A stretch of 64,000 nucleotides of DNA. Origin: Bacteroidales bacterium (GTDB taxonomy: Bacteria; Bacteroidota; Bacteroidia; Bacteroidales; JAFGXI01). This document shows positions 7,772 to 16,666 of this stretch, in pieces (position 1 is the stretch's first letter; every line of letters starts with the position of its first letter). The stretch is taken from positions 310,001-374,000 of the forward strand of contig JAFGXI010000002.1 in assembly GCA_016936665.1 (NCBI GenBank), given 5' to 3'. The translations under genes and the position numbers were made by a program. The notes under the pieces were generated by a model. That model did not search any database. It was not told the DNA's origin and saw nothing but the letters and a program-made list of their open reading frames with translations.

Positions 7772-9292
7772 ATGCCCATCTTAACTTCTATCATTTCTTG
7801 GTTAAATATTAAAAGGATTTCTCAAATAGAATTAATGAAAAAATATCCTTCAGATGTGCAACGAGAAACATTTTATGAATTAATTGAAAAAGCAAAAAAT
7901 ACTGAATGGGGATTAAAGTATGACTATGCGACCATAGACTCAATAAGCGATTTTCAGAACAGAGTGCCAATTCAGGAGTACGACGATGTAAAACCATATG
8001 TAAATAGACTTAGAGATGGTGAAAGCAATTTGCTTTGGCCTTCAGAAATAAAGTGGTTTGCAAAGTCTTCCGGTACTACAAGCGACAAGAGTAAATTTAT
8101 TCCTGTGAGTCGAGAAGCTTTAGAAGATTGTCATTTTCAGGCAGGAAAGGATGGAATTGCACTTTATGCGCAACGTTACCCCGATACCGATGTTTTTTTA
8201 GGTAAAACACTAGTGTTGGGAGGATCTCATAATATCAACAATTTCAGTAATCAATCTTATTATGGAGATTTATCGGCTGTTTTAATACAAAATTTACCTT
8301 TTTGGGCCGAGTTTATTAGAACGCCTAGTTTGCAAACTGTTCTGTTGGATAAGTGGGATGAAAAAATTGATAAAATGACTGAAGAAGCCATTAAAGTCAA
8401 CGTAACTTCAATTGCAGGCGTTCCCTCGTGGATGTTAGTTTTACTAAAAAACATTTTAAAAGTTACAGGAAAAAGCACCTTAAAAGAGGTATGGCCAAAC
8501 TTAGAACTGTTTACCCATGGCGGTGTTGCATTTACCCCTTACAGAGAGGAATTTGAAAGATTAATTGGTTACGATAAAATGAGGTATATAGAAACATACA
8601 ACGCCTCAGAAGGTTTTTTTGCCATTCAAGACTCGGAAGATGAAGATAGTTTATTGTTAATGCTCGATTATGGGATTTTTTACGAGTTTATAGATATGCG
8701 AGAAATCGATAACTCTAATCCAAAGGTTTATACGATAGATGATGTAGAATTAAATACTAATTATGCTATGTTGATATCTACTAATTCGGGTTTGTGGCGA
8801 TATAAAATTGGTGATACTGTAAAATTTACCTCTATTGTGCCACATAAAATAAAAATTACCGGTCGTATTAAACACTTTATTAATGCATTTGGGGAAGAAT
8901 TGATCATCGATAATGCAGAAAAAGCTATTCATAAAGCCTGTGCAGACACTGGTGCAATAATAAAAGAGTATACGGCCTGCCCTATTTATATGCAAGGAGA
9001 ATCTAAAGGCGCACACGAATGGTTATTCGAATTTACAAGACATCCAAATAATATTGATCAATTTATGCAGATTCTCGACAATAAATTAAAAGATGTAAAT
9101 AGCGATTATGAAGCTAAACGATTTAAAGATATGTCTTTAGCGTTTCCAAAGTACACCGTATTAAGCGATGGCATTTTCTACGAATGGCTGAAATTAAAAG
9201 ATAAATTAGGAGGGCAACATAAAATACCAAGACTTGCAAATCATCGGGATTATGTCGACGAATTATTATCTTTGCAAAATCAATCTAATTAA
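7772..9292 (+). CDS. GH3 auxin-responsive promoter family protein (acyl-adenylating ligase-like)
   Basis: Protein of 506 residues, matching the GH3 family, which in plants conjugates acyl acids with amino acids through an adenylate. Visible landmarks are the ATP-binding phosphate loop AKSSGTTSDKSKFIP near residue 95, ETYNASEGFFAIQD near 275, LWRYKIGDTVKFT near 340 and KITGRIKHFINAFGEEL near 360. Bacterial members are common in Bacteroidota; their substrate is not known. No signal peptide, so cytosolic. The gene lies between M42 peptidase and rbfA in one direction with short gaps, so cotranscription is likely, without an obvious functional link. Confidence 0.88.
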   Translation: MPILTSIISWLNIKRISQIELMKKYPSDVQRETFYELIEKAKNTEWGLKYDYATIDSISDFQNRVPIQEYDDVKPYVNRLRDGESNLLWPSEIKWFAKSSGTTSDKSKFIPVSREALEDCHFQAGKDGIALYAQRYPDTDVFLGKTLVLGGSHNINNFSNQSYYGDLSAVLIQNLPFWAEFIRTPSLQTVLLDKWDEKIDKMTEEAIKVNVTSIAGVPSWMLVLLKNILKVTGKSTLKEVWPNLELFTHGGVAFTPYREEFERLIGYDKMRYIETYNASEGFFAIQDSEDEDSLLLMLDYGIFYEFIDMREIDNSNPKVYTIDDVELNTNYAMLISTNSGLWRYKIGDTVKFTSIVPHKIKITGRIKHFINAFGEELIIDNAEKAIHKACADTGAIIKEYTACPIYMQGESKGAHEWLFEFTRHPNNIDQFMQILDNKLKDVNSDYEAKRFKDMSLAFPKYTVLSDGIFYEWLKLKDKLGGQHKIPRLANHRDYVDELLSLQNQSN

Positions 9293-9311
9293 GTTTATAA
9301 AATTTACAATA

Positions 9312-9653
9312 TTGGAAACCTATTCAAAAAGACAAGAAAAAGTATCAAAACTTTTACAAAAAGATTTGGCAGAGATATTACAAAAAGAGTCACAAACTTT
9401 TGGAAATGTATTAATTACAGTTACTAAAGTCAGGGTATCGCCAGATTTGTCGTATGCAAAAGTTTTTTTAAGTTTATTTTCACCAAAAGCCAATCTCCAG
9501 ACAGTACTAGAAGGAATACAGCAACAAACATCGCAAATTCGATATGCACTGGGCAAAAAAATTAAAAATCAAGTAAAAAAAATTCCTGAAATCAACTTTT
9601 TATTAGATGATTCTTTAGATTATATCGACAGAATAGATGAACTTCTGAAATAA
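9312..9653 (+). CDS. rbfA: Ribosome-binding factor A
   Basis: 30S subunit maturation factor of 113 residues with the KH-like fold. Typical features are the N-terminal ETYSKRQEKVSKLLQKDLAE, the strand pattern VTKVRVSPDLSYAKVFLSLF and the C-terminal VKKIPEINFLLDDSLDYIDR. The frame is open further upstream, but those residues overlap the GH3 gene and do not fit the family; the TTG at 9312 gives the expected N-terminus METYSKRQEK. The stop codon overlaps the start of the permease gene by one base (TAATG), implying translational coupling. Confidence 0.9.
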   Translation: METYSKRQEKVSKLLQKDLAEILQKESQTFGNVLITVTKVRVSPDLSYAKVFLSLFSPKANLQTVLEGIQQQTSQIRYALGKKIKNQVKKIPEINFLLDDSLDYIDRIDELLK

Positions 9654-10861
9654 TGCATGTTCCTACATTCATAGCGTTTCGGTATCTTTTCTCAAAAAAA
9701 AACATCAATGTTATAAATATCATTGCAAGAATTTCCACGCTTGCAGTTGCAGTTGCTACAGCTGCTTTAATTATTATCTTATCAGTTTTCAACGGCCTTG
9801 AATCTATAATTGTCGAGCGCTTCAATTCTTTTCATCCCGAATTAAAGATTTCTTTAAAAGATGGAAAATATTTCGAAATCAAGGATTTAGACTCAAAATT
9901 AAAACAAATAAATGCTATCGATAAATACAGTTTTACTTTCGAAGATTTTTCGGCAGTTAAATACGATAAAGTGACACATCCGTTTATAGTAAAAGGTGTT
10001 GAAGATAACTATAAAGAGATAGTCGGAATTGACTCCATGATGTTCGATGGAGACTTCATTTTGAAGAATACTAACGAATTTAAAACGGTTGTTGGGTACG
10101 AAGTCGCTAAAAAATTATCAATAGGTCTAGGGTTTATCACACCCATAGTATTTTACGCCCCGAAGAGATTTAGCAAAGGAATGTTAAACCCAAGTAATGC
10201 TTTTAATAAGCGTTACCTCTATCCTTCCGGTGTTTTTGCTATCGATGAGTCGGCTGACCAATTTATCATTACTGATTTATCTTTTGCTCAAGAGTTGTTT
10301 CAAGCAGAAGGTATGGCGACAAATGTTGAAATAAAATTAAAAAAGAATGAAAATCTCGATAAGATAAAATCTGAGATTTCAGACATTTTAGGGTCTCGTT
10401 TCGAAGTAAAAGATCGTATTGAGCAAAATGCTTTTTTTAAAATATTAAATTCGGAACGCCTTATAATATATCTTATTTTAGGATTTGTTCTATTAATAGC
10501 TGCATTTAATATTGTAGCAACCCTAAGTATGCTTATGGTCGAAAAGAAAGGCGATTTCATTACTCTAAAAAGCATGGGCTTTAGTAGCAAACAAATTCAA
10601 GAAATATTTATTATCAACGGATGGTTAACATCCTTTATTGGTGGCATTATAGGACTGTTTTTAGGGGCTATACTCTCCTACTTACAAATAAAATTTGCAT
10701 GGATCAGCTTTGGCGATGGTAATTACGACATTAGCGCATACCCTGTAGAATTGAGAGCCATAGATTTTGTTTGGGTAATTTTACTTGTGGCATTTATAGG
10801 ATTTGTAACCTCCTTTTTACCAATTCAATACTTCAAGAGAAGATTTTTTGAAGAAGTATAA
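9653..10861 (+). CDS. FtsX-like ABC transporter permease (LolC/LolE type)
   Basis: Inner-membrane permease of 402 residues. The first transmembrane helix is at about residues 20-45 (IIARISTLAVAVATAALIIILSVFNG), a large periplasmic domain follows to about 265, and three more helices in the C-terminal FtsX domain (LIIYLILGFVLLIAAFNIVA, GWLTSFIGGIIGLFLGAILS, FVWVILLVAFIGFVTSFLP). This 1+3 helix layout is that of LolC/LolE, which with the LolD ATPase extracts lipoproteins from the inner membrane; MacB-type permeases share it. No ATPase gene is adjacent. It ends immediately next to the convergent rsgA gene with no spare base. Confidence 0.82.
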   Translation: MHVPTFIAFRYLFSKKNINVINIIARISTLAVAVATAALIIILSVFNGLESIIVERFNSFHPELKISLKDGKYFEIKDLDSKLKQINAIDKYSFTFEDFSAVKYDKVTHPFIVKGVEDNYKEIVGIDSMMFDGDFILKNTNEFKTVVGYEVAKKLSIGLGFITPIVFYAPKRFSKGMLNPSNAFNKRYLYPSGVFAIDESADQFIITDLSFAQELFQAEGMATNVEIKLKKNENLDKIKSEISDILGSRFEVKDRIEQNAFFKILNSERLIIYLILGFVLLIAAFNIVATLSMLMVEKKGDFITLKSMGFSSKQIQEIFIINGWLTSFIGGIIGLFLGAILSYLQIKFAWISFGDGNYDISAYPVELRAIDFVWVILLVAFIGFVTSFLPIQYFKRRFFEEV

Positions 10862-11791
10862 TTATCGATGTTTCGTATCTTCGTCTTCGAGCATCATTAG
10901 ATAATTAATATATCTAGACTCATATATTAAACCATCCAAAACAGATTGCTTTACAGCGCATTGTGGTTCGTGTGAATGAGTGCAATTTTGAAATTTGCAA
11001 TGTATCGATGTTTTAAAAATTTCTGGAAAGTAGTGAGATAATTGTTGTTTAGACAAGTCTATTAAACCAAAAGCTTTAATTCCGGGTGTATCAACAATAT
11101 ACGAATCATCTTCCCATTCGTACATTTCTGCGTATGTAGTAGTGTGTTTTCCAGTTAAATGAGATTCAGATATTCTATTAATTTTTAATTTGATTTCAGA
11201 ATTAATTGCTTTTACTAAAGAAGATTTCCCAACACCACTATGGCCTACAAATACAGCCGTTTTATTTTTCATCAGTAATTTTAGTTGCTCTATATGATGC
11301 GATGTTTTTGCCGAAACATCTAAGCAATGGTAACCCACAGATTCGTACATCCTAATTAATTTTTGCATTCTTGCAACATCAGCGTCTTGATAGAAATCAA
11401 CTTTGTTAAATAATAGAACTACAGGAATATTGTAAGCTTCTGCACTAACAAGAAAACGATCGATAAACATGCTAGTTGTTTCTGGAATACTAAGTGTCAC
11501 AACGATAAAGGCGACATCGATATTGGAAGCTAATATATGAGCCTGTTTCGATAGATTAGTCGATTTTCGAATAATGTAATTTTTACGAGCTTCTAATTGA
11601 GTGATAATTCCCAAATCGTCATTTTTGTCGTACTGATAATACACAAAATCGCCCACAGCGATAGGATTTGTTGTTTTTATTCCTTTAAGTCTAAACTTAC
11701 CCCTCGCTTTGGATTGAATAATTGTACCGTTGTCGGATTTAACCCAATAAAAACTACCTGTCGATTTAATTACCAAGCCTTTCTTTAGCAT
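10862..11791 (-). CDS. rsgA: Ribosome small-subunit GTPase RsgA
   Basis: Circularly permuted GTPase of 309 residues that checks the decoding centre in late 30S assembly. An OB fold occupies about residues 1-75; the GTPase motifs come in permuted order: VVLLFNKVDF (G4) near 125, then SAKT (G5), then the P-loop GHSGVGKSSLVKAIN near 185 and the DTPGIKAFG (G3) near 240. The C-terminal zinc site is CKFQNCTHSHEPQC. It follows fbp by 13 bases on the minus strand and probably shares its transcript. Convergent with the LolE-like gene, the two stop codons touching. Confidence 0.95.
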   Translation of the reverse strand: MLKKGLVIKSTGSFYWVKSDNGTIIQSKARGKFRLKGIKTTNPIAVGDFVYYQYDKNDDLGIITQLEARKNYIIRKSTNLSKQAHILASNIDVAFIVVTLSIPETTSMFIDRFLVSAEAYNIPVVLLFNKVDFYQDADVARMQKLIRMYESVGYHCLDVSAKTSHHIEQLKLLMKNKTAVFVGHSGVGKSSLVKAINSEIKLKINRISESHLTGKHTTTYAEMYEWEDDSYIVDTPGIKAFGLIDLSKQQLSHYFPEIFKTSIHCKFQNCTHSHEPQCAVKQSVLDGLIYESRYINYLMMLEDEDTKHR

Positions 11792-11804
11792 ACAAGAATG
11801 AGAA

Positions 11805-12824
11805 TTACTCTTCGTACTTTTTCATAAATTCTTCAGCTTTATCCACCATGCTGGAAGAACCGCTAAAAAATGATACTCGCTGGTGCAACTCAGTGGGTTT
11901 AATATCCATAATTCTATTACCATATCCGTCGGTTGCTCGTCCCCCGGCTTGTTCAGCTAAGAAAGCCATCGGGTTACATTCGTACAATAAACGCAGTTTC
12001 CCATTTGGACTCGAGGAGGTTTTAGGATAAATAAAAATTCCACCTTTTAATAAATTTCTATGAAAATCGGCAACTAATGAACCAATATATCTTGACGAAT
12101 ATGGTCGTTTCGTAGCTTTATCTTCAATCTGGCAATATTTAATATAATCCTTTACACCTTGTGGAAATTTTATATAGTTACCTTCATTAATCGAGTAAAT
12201 CGTTCCTTCTTTAGGTGTTTCCATAAACATATTCGATAAACAGAACTCTCCTATTGATGGGTCTAGTGTAAAACCGGTTGTTCCTAGTCCTGTTGTATAA
12301 ACCATCATAGTAGAAGAACCATAAACGACATAACCAGCAGCTACTTGCTTATTACCTTCTTGCATAAAGTCGGCTTCAGTTACAGCTGTTCCCGGAGGCG
12401 AAATTCTTCTGTAAATCGAAAATATAGTACCAATCGAAACATTAACATCAATATTAGACGAGCCATCCAAAGGATCCATGCAAATAATGTAATTTGCATT
12501 CATGGATAATTCATCTGTAAAAACCACAACATTATCTTGTTCTTCAGAAGCAACACCAGCTACCATTCCACTTGTTCTAAAAGCATTGATAAATGTTTCG
12601 TCGGCAAAAACATCTAACTTTTTTTGATCTTCGCCTTGAACATTAATCTCCCCTGCTTCACCCAATATATCGACTAAACCTGCTTTATTAACCTTTTTAT
12701 GAACTATTTTAGCAGCCACACCAAGATGGCTTAACAAACGAGATAATTCGCCTTTTGCATAAGGAAATGCCGATTGTTGTTGAATAATAACTTCGTTAAG
12801 TGTTTGAGGTTGATAGCCTTTCAT
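11805..12824 (-). CDS. fbp: Fructose-1,6-bisphosphatase class I
   Basis: Gluconeogenic phosphatase of 339 residues converting fructose-1,6-bisphosphate to fructose-6-phosphate. Family marks are [10 protein letters not shown] (metal site), [57 protein letters not shown] and [20 protein letters not shown]. The frame is open 21 codons further upstream, but those residues ([11 protein letters not shown]) do not belong to the family and would overlap the promoter; the ATG at 12824 gives the usual length. On the minus strand TATCTTAG at 12877-12884 is a one-mismatch -7 box. Confidence 0.95.
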   Translation of the reverse strand: MKGYQPQTLNEVIIQQQSAFPYAKGELSRLLSHLGVAAKIVHKKVNKAGLVDILGEAGEINVQGEDQKKLDVFADETFINAFRTSGMVAGVASEEQDNVVVFTDELSMNANYIICMDPLDGSSNIDVNVSIGTIFSIYRRISPPGTAVTEADFMQEGNKQVAAGYVVYGSSTMMVYTTGLGTTGFTLDPSIGEFCLSNMFMETPKEGTIYSINEGNYIKFPQGVKDYIKYCQIEDKATKRPYSSRYIGSLVADFHRNLLKGGIFIYPKTSSSPNGKLRLLYECNPMAFLAEQAGGRATDGYGNRIMDIKPTELHQRVSFFSGSSSMVDKAEEFMKKYEE

Positions 12825-12965
12825 CAGAATTAATTTTAAATAATTGATACTAATTTTCTTTAGTCTTTTCGGGTGACTAAGATACAAAAAAGCTTTGAAA
12901 GTCGCTTCAATTAATATCTTTAAAGTATTTGTAACTTTTAAATATAAAGTTCGTCTGAGATTTGA

Positions 12966-12996
12966 ATTGCACGAAAGGGCGATTCTTTTATCTTTG
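12966..12996 (+). promoter_or_regulatory. Promoter of the S46 peptidase gene
   Basis: ATTG (12966-12969), 19 bases, TATCTTTG (12989-12996): near-ideal Bacteroidota housekeeping promoter. Transcription would start near 13003, 19 bases before the ATG at 13022, excluding the upstream in-frame start at 12962. Confidence 0.75.
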
Positions 12997-13021
12997 TATC
13001 ATTAATCAAATATTAATAAAA

Positions 13022-15199
13022 ATGAAATTAAAATCAGTTATTTTAGTTCTCTTAATCAGCTTTTTAAGCCAAAGCTTTGTAAAGGCAGATGAAGGAATGT
13101 GGTTATTGTCTTTAATTGGCAAAAACTACGACGAAATGAAAGCTAAAGGTTTAAAGCTAACAGCTGAAGACATTTACAACATTAATCATTCGAGCTTAAA
13201 AGATGCAGTTGTTGGCTTGGGTAATGCAGAAGCTCCATTTGGATTTTTCTGTACCGGTGAAATTATCTCCAGCAAGGGATTAGTTTTAACCAACCATCAC
13301 TGCGGTTACGGTGCTATTCAAACTCACAGTACCGAAGAAAACAACTATTTGTTAGATGGTTTTTGGGCAGGATCTTTCGAACAGGAAATTCCAAACGAAG
13401 GTATGACAATGACAAGAGTTGTGAGTTTAGAAGATATTACAGATAAAATTATTGCAGGATTAAGTGATACATTATCAGAATCTGATCGTCATAAATTTAT
13501 TGATGAATTGTCTCATAAAATCATCAAAGAAGCAAAAGAAGCCGACGGTAACTATGGTTACGACGTGAAGTCTATGTTTGAAGGCAATCAATTCTTTTTA
13601 TTCAAATACGAAGTATTTAAAGATATTCGTTTGGTTGGTACACCTCCTAACTCAATTGGTAAGTTTGGTGGTGATACTGATAATTGGATGTGGCCTCGTC
13701 ATACTGGAGACTTTTCTGTGTTTAGAATTTATACAGACAAAGACAATAAATCTGCCAACTATTCTGCAGAAAATCAACCATACCAAGCATTGCATCATTT
13801 TCCTATTTCTTTAAAAGGTGTTGAAGAAAACGACTACGCAATGGTAATGGGTTTTCCGGGTTCTACAGAACGCTTTTTAACATCTTACGGAATCCAACAA
13901 GCTCTAGATATTACAAATCCTACAACAGTTGAGATTCGCGATTTAAAACTAAAAATCATGAAATCTTACATGGACGAAAGCGAAAAAGTATATTTGCAAT
14001 ATGCTTCGAAATATGCTCAAACAGCAAACTATTGGAAATATTTTCAAGGTCAAAGTCAAGGTTTAGTTCGTTTAGATGTATATGGACAAAAGAAAAAAAT
14101 TGAAAATGAATTTACGCAGTGGGTTAATGAAAACACTGAGCGTAAAGCTAAATTTGGCGAAGCTCTTACAATTTTAGAAAAATACTACTCAGGAAATAAA
14201 GAAAAAGCCGTAGCTAAAACGTACTTATTCGAAGCTATTTTCCAAGGTTCTGAAATGTTTATGTTACCATTCCAACTAAGACCATTAGCCGGTGTATTGT
14301 CTAACAGTCCAGATAATAAAGAATTAATTGATGGCATGGTTAAAGAACTCAAAGAGCAAATGCAAGAACACTGGAAAGACTATAACGAAGATGTAGATAA
14401 AACAGTTTTTGCAGCATTGTTAGACCTGTATTTTAAAAATGTACCTGCCGATGTTCAGTTAGCATTTGTAGCCGAAGCCGGTAAAAAATACAAAGGGGAT
14501 TTTAATAAATATGCTACCGATGTATATAAAAAATCAATCTTTGCTAACGAAGCTAAATTCAATGCTTTCTTAGATAAACCTAGCATGAAAGTTTTAGAAA
14601 AAGATCCTATTTTCTTGTTAAAAGATCAAATCATAAATCAATATTTAATGTTTATGGGTGCGTCCGACGATTATGATAAAGGTATGAGATTATTCGAAGC
14701 TGGTTTATTGGAAATGAATCCTGATAAAAACTACTATCCTGATGCTAACTCAACATTAAGATTAACATATGGTTCTGTGGGCGATTACGATCCTCGAGAC
14801 GGTGTACATTATAAATATTACACTACCATAGATGGTATAATGGAGAAAGAAGTTAAAGGCGTTAAGAAAAGTCACGAGTTTTATGTCGACGAAAAATTAA
14901 AACAATTATACAAAGACAAAGATTACGGCCAATATGCCGATAAAGATGGTCAAATGAGAGTTTGTTTTACAACCAATAACGACATTACTGGAGGTAACTC
15001 TGGTAGCCCTGTTATTAATGGTAATGGCGAACTTATTGGTACTGCATTCGACGGTAACTGGGAAGCAATGAGTGGAGATATTGCTTTCGAAAAGAATTTA
15101 CAAAAATGTATCAATGTCGATGTTAGATTTACATTATTCATCATTGAAAAACATGGTGGCGCAAAACGTCTTATCGACGAAATGACTATTGTAAAATAA
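13022..15199 (+). CDS. Dipeptidyl-peptidase, peptidase family S46 (DPP7-like)
   Basis: Secreted or periplasmic serine exopeptidase of 725 residues releasing dipeptides from peptide N-termini. Signal peptide residues 1-22 (cleavage near VKA-DEG). Chymotrypsin-like catalytic residues: His in LTNHHCGYGAIQTHS (about 92-93), Asp in GGDTDNWMWPRHTGDF, Ser660 in TGGNSGSPVINGNG. In S46 enzymes the residue after FD near 678 sets specificity: Gly in DPP7 (hydrophobic P1), Arg in DPP11 (acidic P1); here it is Gly (TAFDGNWEAMSG), so DPP7-type specificity is predicted. The start at 13022 follows a clear promoter. A perfect terminator follows. Confidence 0.93.
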   Translation: MKLKSVILVLLISFLSQSFVKADEGMWLLSLIGKNYDEMKAKGLKLTAEDIYNINHSSLKDAVVGLGNAEAPFGFFCTGEIISSKGLVLTNHHCGYGAIQTHSTEENNYLLDGFWAGSFEQEIPNEGMTMTRVVSLEDITDKIIAGLSDTLSESDRHKFIDELSHKIIKEAKEADGNYGYDVKSMFEGNQFFLFKYEVFKDIRLVGTPPNSIGKFGGDTDNWMWPRHTGDFSVFRIYTDKDNKSANYSAENQPYQALHHFPISLKGVEENDYAMVMGFPGSTERFLTSYGIQQALDITNPTTVEIRDLKLKIMKSYMDESEKVYLQYASKYAQTANYWKYFQGQSQGLVRLDVYGQKKKIENEFTQWVNENTERKAKFGEALTILEKYYSGNKEKAVAKTYLFEAIFQGSEMFMLPFQLRPLAGVLSNSPDNKELIDGMVKELKEQMQEHWKDYNEDVDKTVFAALLDLYFKNVPADVQLAFVAEAGKKYKGDFNKYATDVYKKSIFANEAKFNAFLDKPSMKVLEKDPIFLLKDQIINQYLMFMGASDDYDKGMRLFEAGLLEMNPDKNYYPDANSTLRLTYGSVGDYDPRDGVHYKYYTTIDGIMEKEVKGVKKSHEFYVDEKLKQLYKDKDYGQYADKDGQMRVCFTTNNDITGGNSGSPVINGNGELIGTAFDGNWEAMSGDIAFEKNLQKCINVDVRFTLFIIEKHGGAKRLIDEMTIVK

Positions 15200-15225
15200 T
15201 CTAATTTAATTATTAAATTTATTCT

Positions 15226-15253
15226 AACCACCTCATAATGAGGTGGTTTTTTG
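15226..15253 (+). terminator. Rho-independent terminator of the S46 peptidase gene
   Basis: AACCACCTCAT and ATGAGGTGGTT pair perfectly around a minimal loop, followed by TTTTTTG. Confidence 0.85.
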
Positions 15254-15317
15254 TTTTCTTATTTTTTTGGTATAAAAATTGAAAAGGGAATACAAGGAAC
15301 TTTAAAATTTTTTAATC

Positions 15318-16289
15318 ATGAAAGCGTTTCTATTTTCAATCGCATTGTCAATCGCAAGTAGTTTCTACTTATTTGGACAAAACACTACTATCACCGCAAA
15401 TAGCTATGATATTAGTGACAATCTAGACTTACAAGCTGTATTAAGCGTTTTTGCTGAAGCTAAAGATCTAGAAGATTTCGAAAGAAAGCTCAACGATCCT
15501 GAATCTCAAATCTCAAACATAGATTTGAATGGAGACAATTATGTAGATTATTTAAGAGTTGTTGAAATTTCCGAAAATAGAACTCACCTTATTATAATCC
15601 AGTCCGTGCTAGGAAACGATAAATACCAAGATATAGCTACCATCGAAACAGAAAAAGGTTTCGACAATAATTATACGGTTCAAATTATTGGGAATAGCTA
15701 CATATATGGCGATAATTATGTAATAAGACCCGTTTTTTATCGATCTCCTAATTTACTTGTATTTTTATATGGTCCATATTATAGATCTTGGGCATCGCCG
15801 TATTACTGGGGATATTATCCCTCTTACTATAAATACTGGCATCCATACACTGTAAATGTATACCACAAAAGAATATATACTCACGTAAATCATCACCATC
15901 ATTACAATTATGTTCATAGCTATCGTCCTCATCACCATCATTTGTATAGTAGAGCTAGTCGCTCGGATTACAGAGATGCACATCCTAATAGAACACATTC
16001 AAAACCTATATATGCCAACAATAGAGTAAGAGAAAACAATTATAAACAAAGAAACGATCATTCTAATTATAACAATCAAAATAACAGACAAACACAAAGC
16101 AACCGATCTACTGTAAATCGTAACCAATCACAAAATAACAATAGTTCTAATCATCATAATTCTAATTCGTCGAAACCTAAAGTTAATAATAGTAATAAAA
16201 GTAAAGATCAAAAAAGTACATCTTCAAATCGAAATCAGTCCAACAGAAACAGAACTAGTAATGGGTCTGCACAACGATCATCTCGATAA
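15318..16289 (+). CDS. Secreted His/Tyr- and Asn/Ser/Arg-rich hypothetical protein
   Basis: Protein of 323 residues with a signal peptide (residues 1-21, ending FYLFGQ). Residues about 25-145 form an ordinary globular part with an Asp-rich region (DLNGDNYVDYLRVVEI). From about 150 the chain becomes Tyr/Trp-rich (YYRSWASPYYWGYYPSYYKY), then His-rich (HVNHHHHYNYVHSYRPHHHH), then about 110 residues of Asn, Ser, Gln, Arg and Lys. The C-terminal half is low complexity and probably disordered; the histidine cluster could bind metal. Similar Bacteroidota proteins are annotated only as hypothetical. It has its own terminator and lies alone. Confidence 0.72.
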   Translation: MKAFLFSIALSIASSFYLFGQNTTITANSYDISDNLDLQAVLSVFAEAKDLEDFERKLNDPESQISNIDLNGDNYVDYLRVVEISENRTHLIIIQSVLGNDKYQDIATIETEKGFDNNYTVQIIGNSYIYGDNYVIRPVFYRSPNLLVFLYGPYYRSWASPYYWGYYPSYYKYWHPYTVNVYHKRIYTHVNHHHHYNYVHSYRPHHHHLYSRASRSDYRDAHPNRTHSKPIYANNRVRENNYKQRNDHSNYNNQNNRQTQSNRSTVNRNQSQNNNSSNHHNSNSSKPKVNNSNKSKDQKSTSSNRNQSNRNRTSNGSAQRSSR

Positions 16290-16307
16290 TCATATATTAA
16301 CTTCCTT

Positions 16308-16335
16308 AAAAGCTGCAAAAATTGCAGCTTTTTTT
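16308..16335 (+). terminator. Rho-independent terminator of the His-rich protein gene
   Basis: AAAAGCTGCAA (16308-16318) and TTGCAGCTTTT pair perfectly around a three-base loop; the T-run continues to 16335. Confidence 0.8.
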
Positions 16336-16407
16336 AAAATATGTTAAATTAGAATAAGTCTAAATAAAAATAATTACATTAGCATTAAATTTTAAAATCA
16401 ATAAGCT

Positions 16408-16614
16408 ATGAATAAAAATGTAGGTCCTATCGATAAAGTTATCAGATTAATCATTGCGATAGCATTGGTTGGTTTATATTTTATGAATGTAATTCCAAGT
16501 CCATTCGACTATGTAGGTTTAGCGCTTGCAGGAATTATGGTATTAACAACGGTCATTAATTTTTGCCCATTGTATTTACCATTTGGAATAAAAACATGTA
16601 GAAAAAAGAGGTAA
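16408..16614 (+). CDS. DUF2892 family small membrane protein
   Basis: Protein of 68 residues with two hydrophobic helices (VIRLIIAIALVGLYFM and YVGLALAGIMVLTTVIN) and the DUF2892 signature: N-terminal NVGPIDKVIRLIIA, and C-terminal NFCPLYLPFGIKTC with two conserved cysteines. Homologous segments occur at the C-terminus of YgaP-type rhodanese proteins, and stand-alone copies are common. Function unknown, possibly linked to sulfur or thiol chemistry through the cysteines. Single gene with its own terminator. Confidence 0.88.
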   Translation: MNKNVGPIDKVIRLIIAIALVGLYFMNVIPSPFDYVGLALAGIMVLTTVINFCPLYLPFGIKTCRKKR

Positions 16615-16637
16615 AGTAGTTGTTTTTATATTCGTAA

Positions 16638-16664
16638 AAGAGCCTTCAATTGAGGGCTTTTTCC
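16638..16664 (+). terminator. Terminator between DUF2892 gene and convergent sulfatase-type gene
   Basis: AGCCTTCAATTGAGGGCT forms a self-complementary stem with one G-U pair, flanked by AAAAG and CTTTTTCC. It lies just beyond the convergent stop at 16667 and may work in both directions. Confidence 0.65.
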
Positions 16665-16666
16665 TT

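Noticed and set aside
12962..13021. Twenty extra N-terminal codons for the S46 peptidase
   Set aside because: They cover the promoter and the transcription start, and would place a signal peptide in the interior of the protein.
15765..15998. Antisense frame rich in Met, Val and Ile opposite the His-rich protein
   Set aside because: It is a shadow of the His/Tyr codons (CAT, CAC, TAT) on the other strand, which read as Met, Val and Ile.
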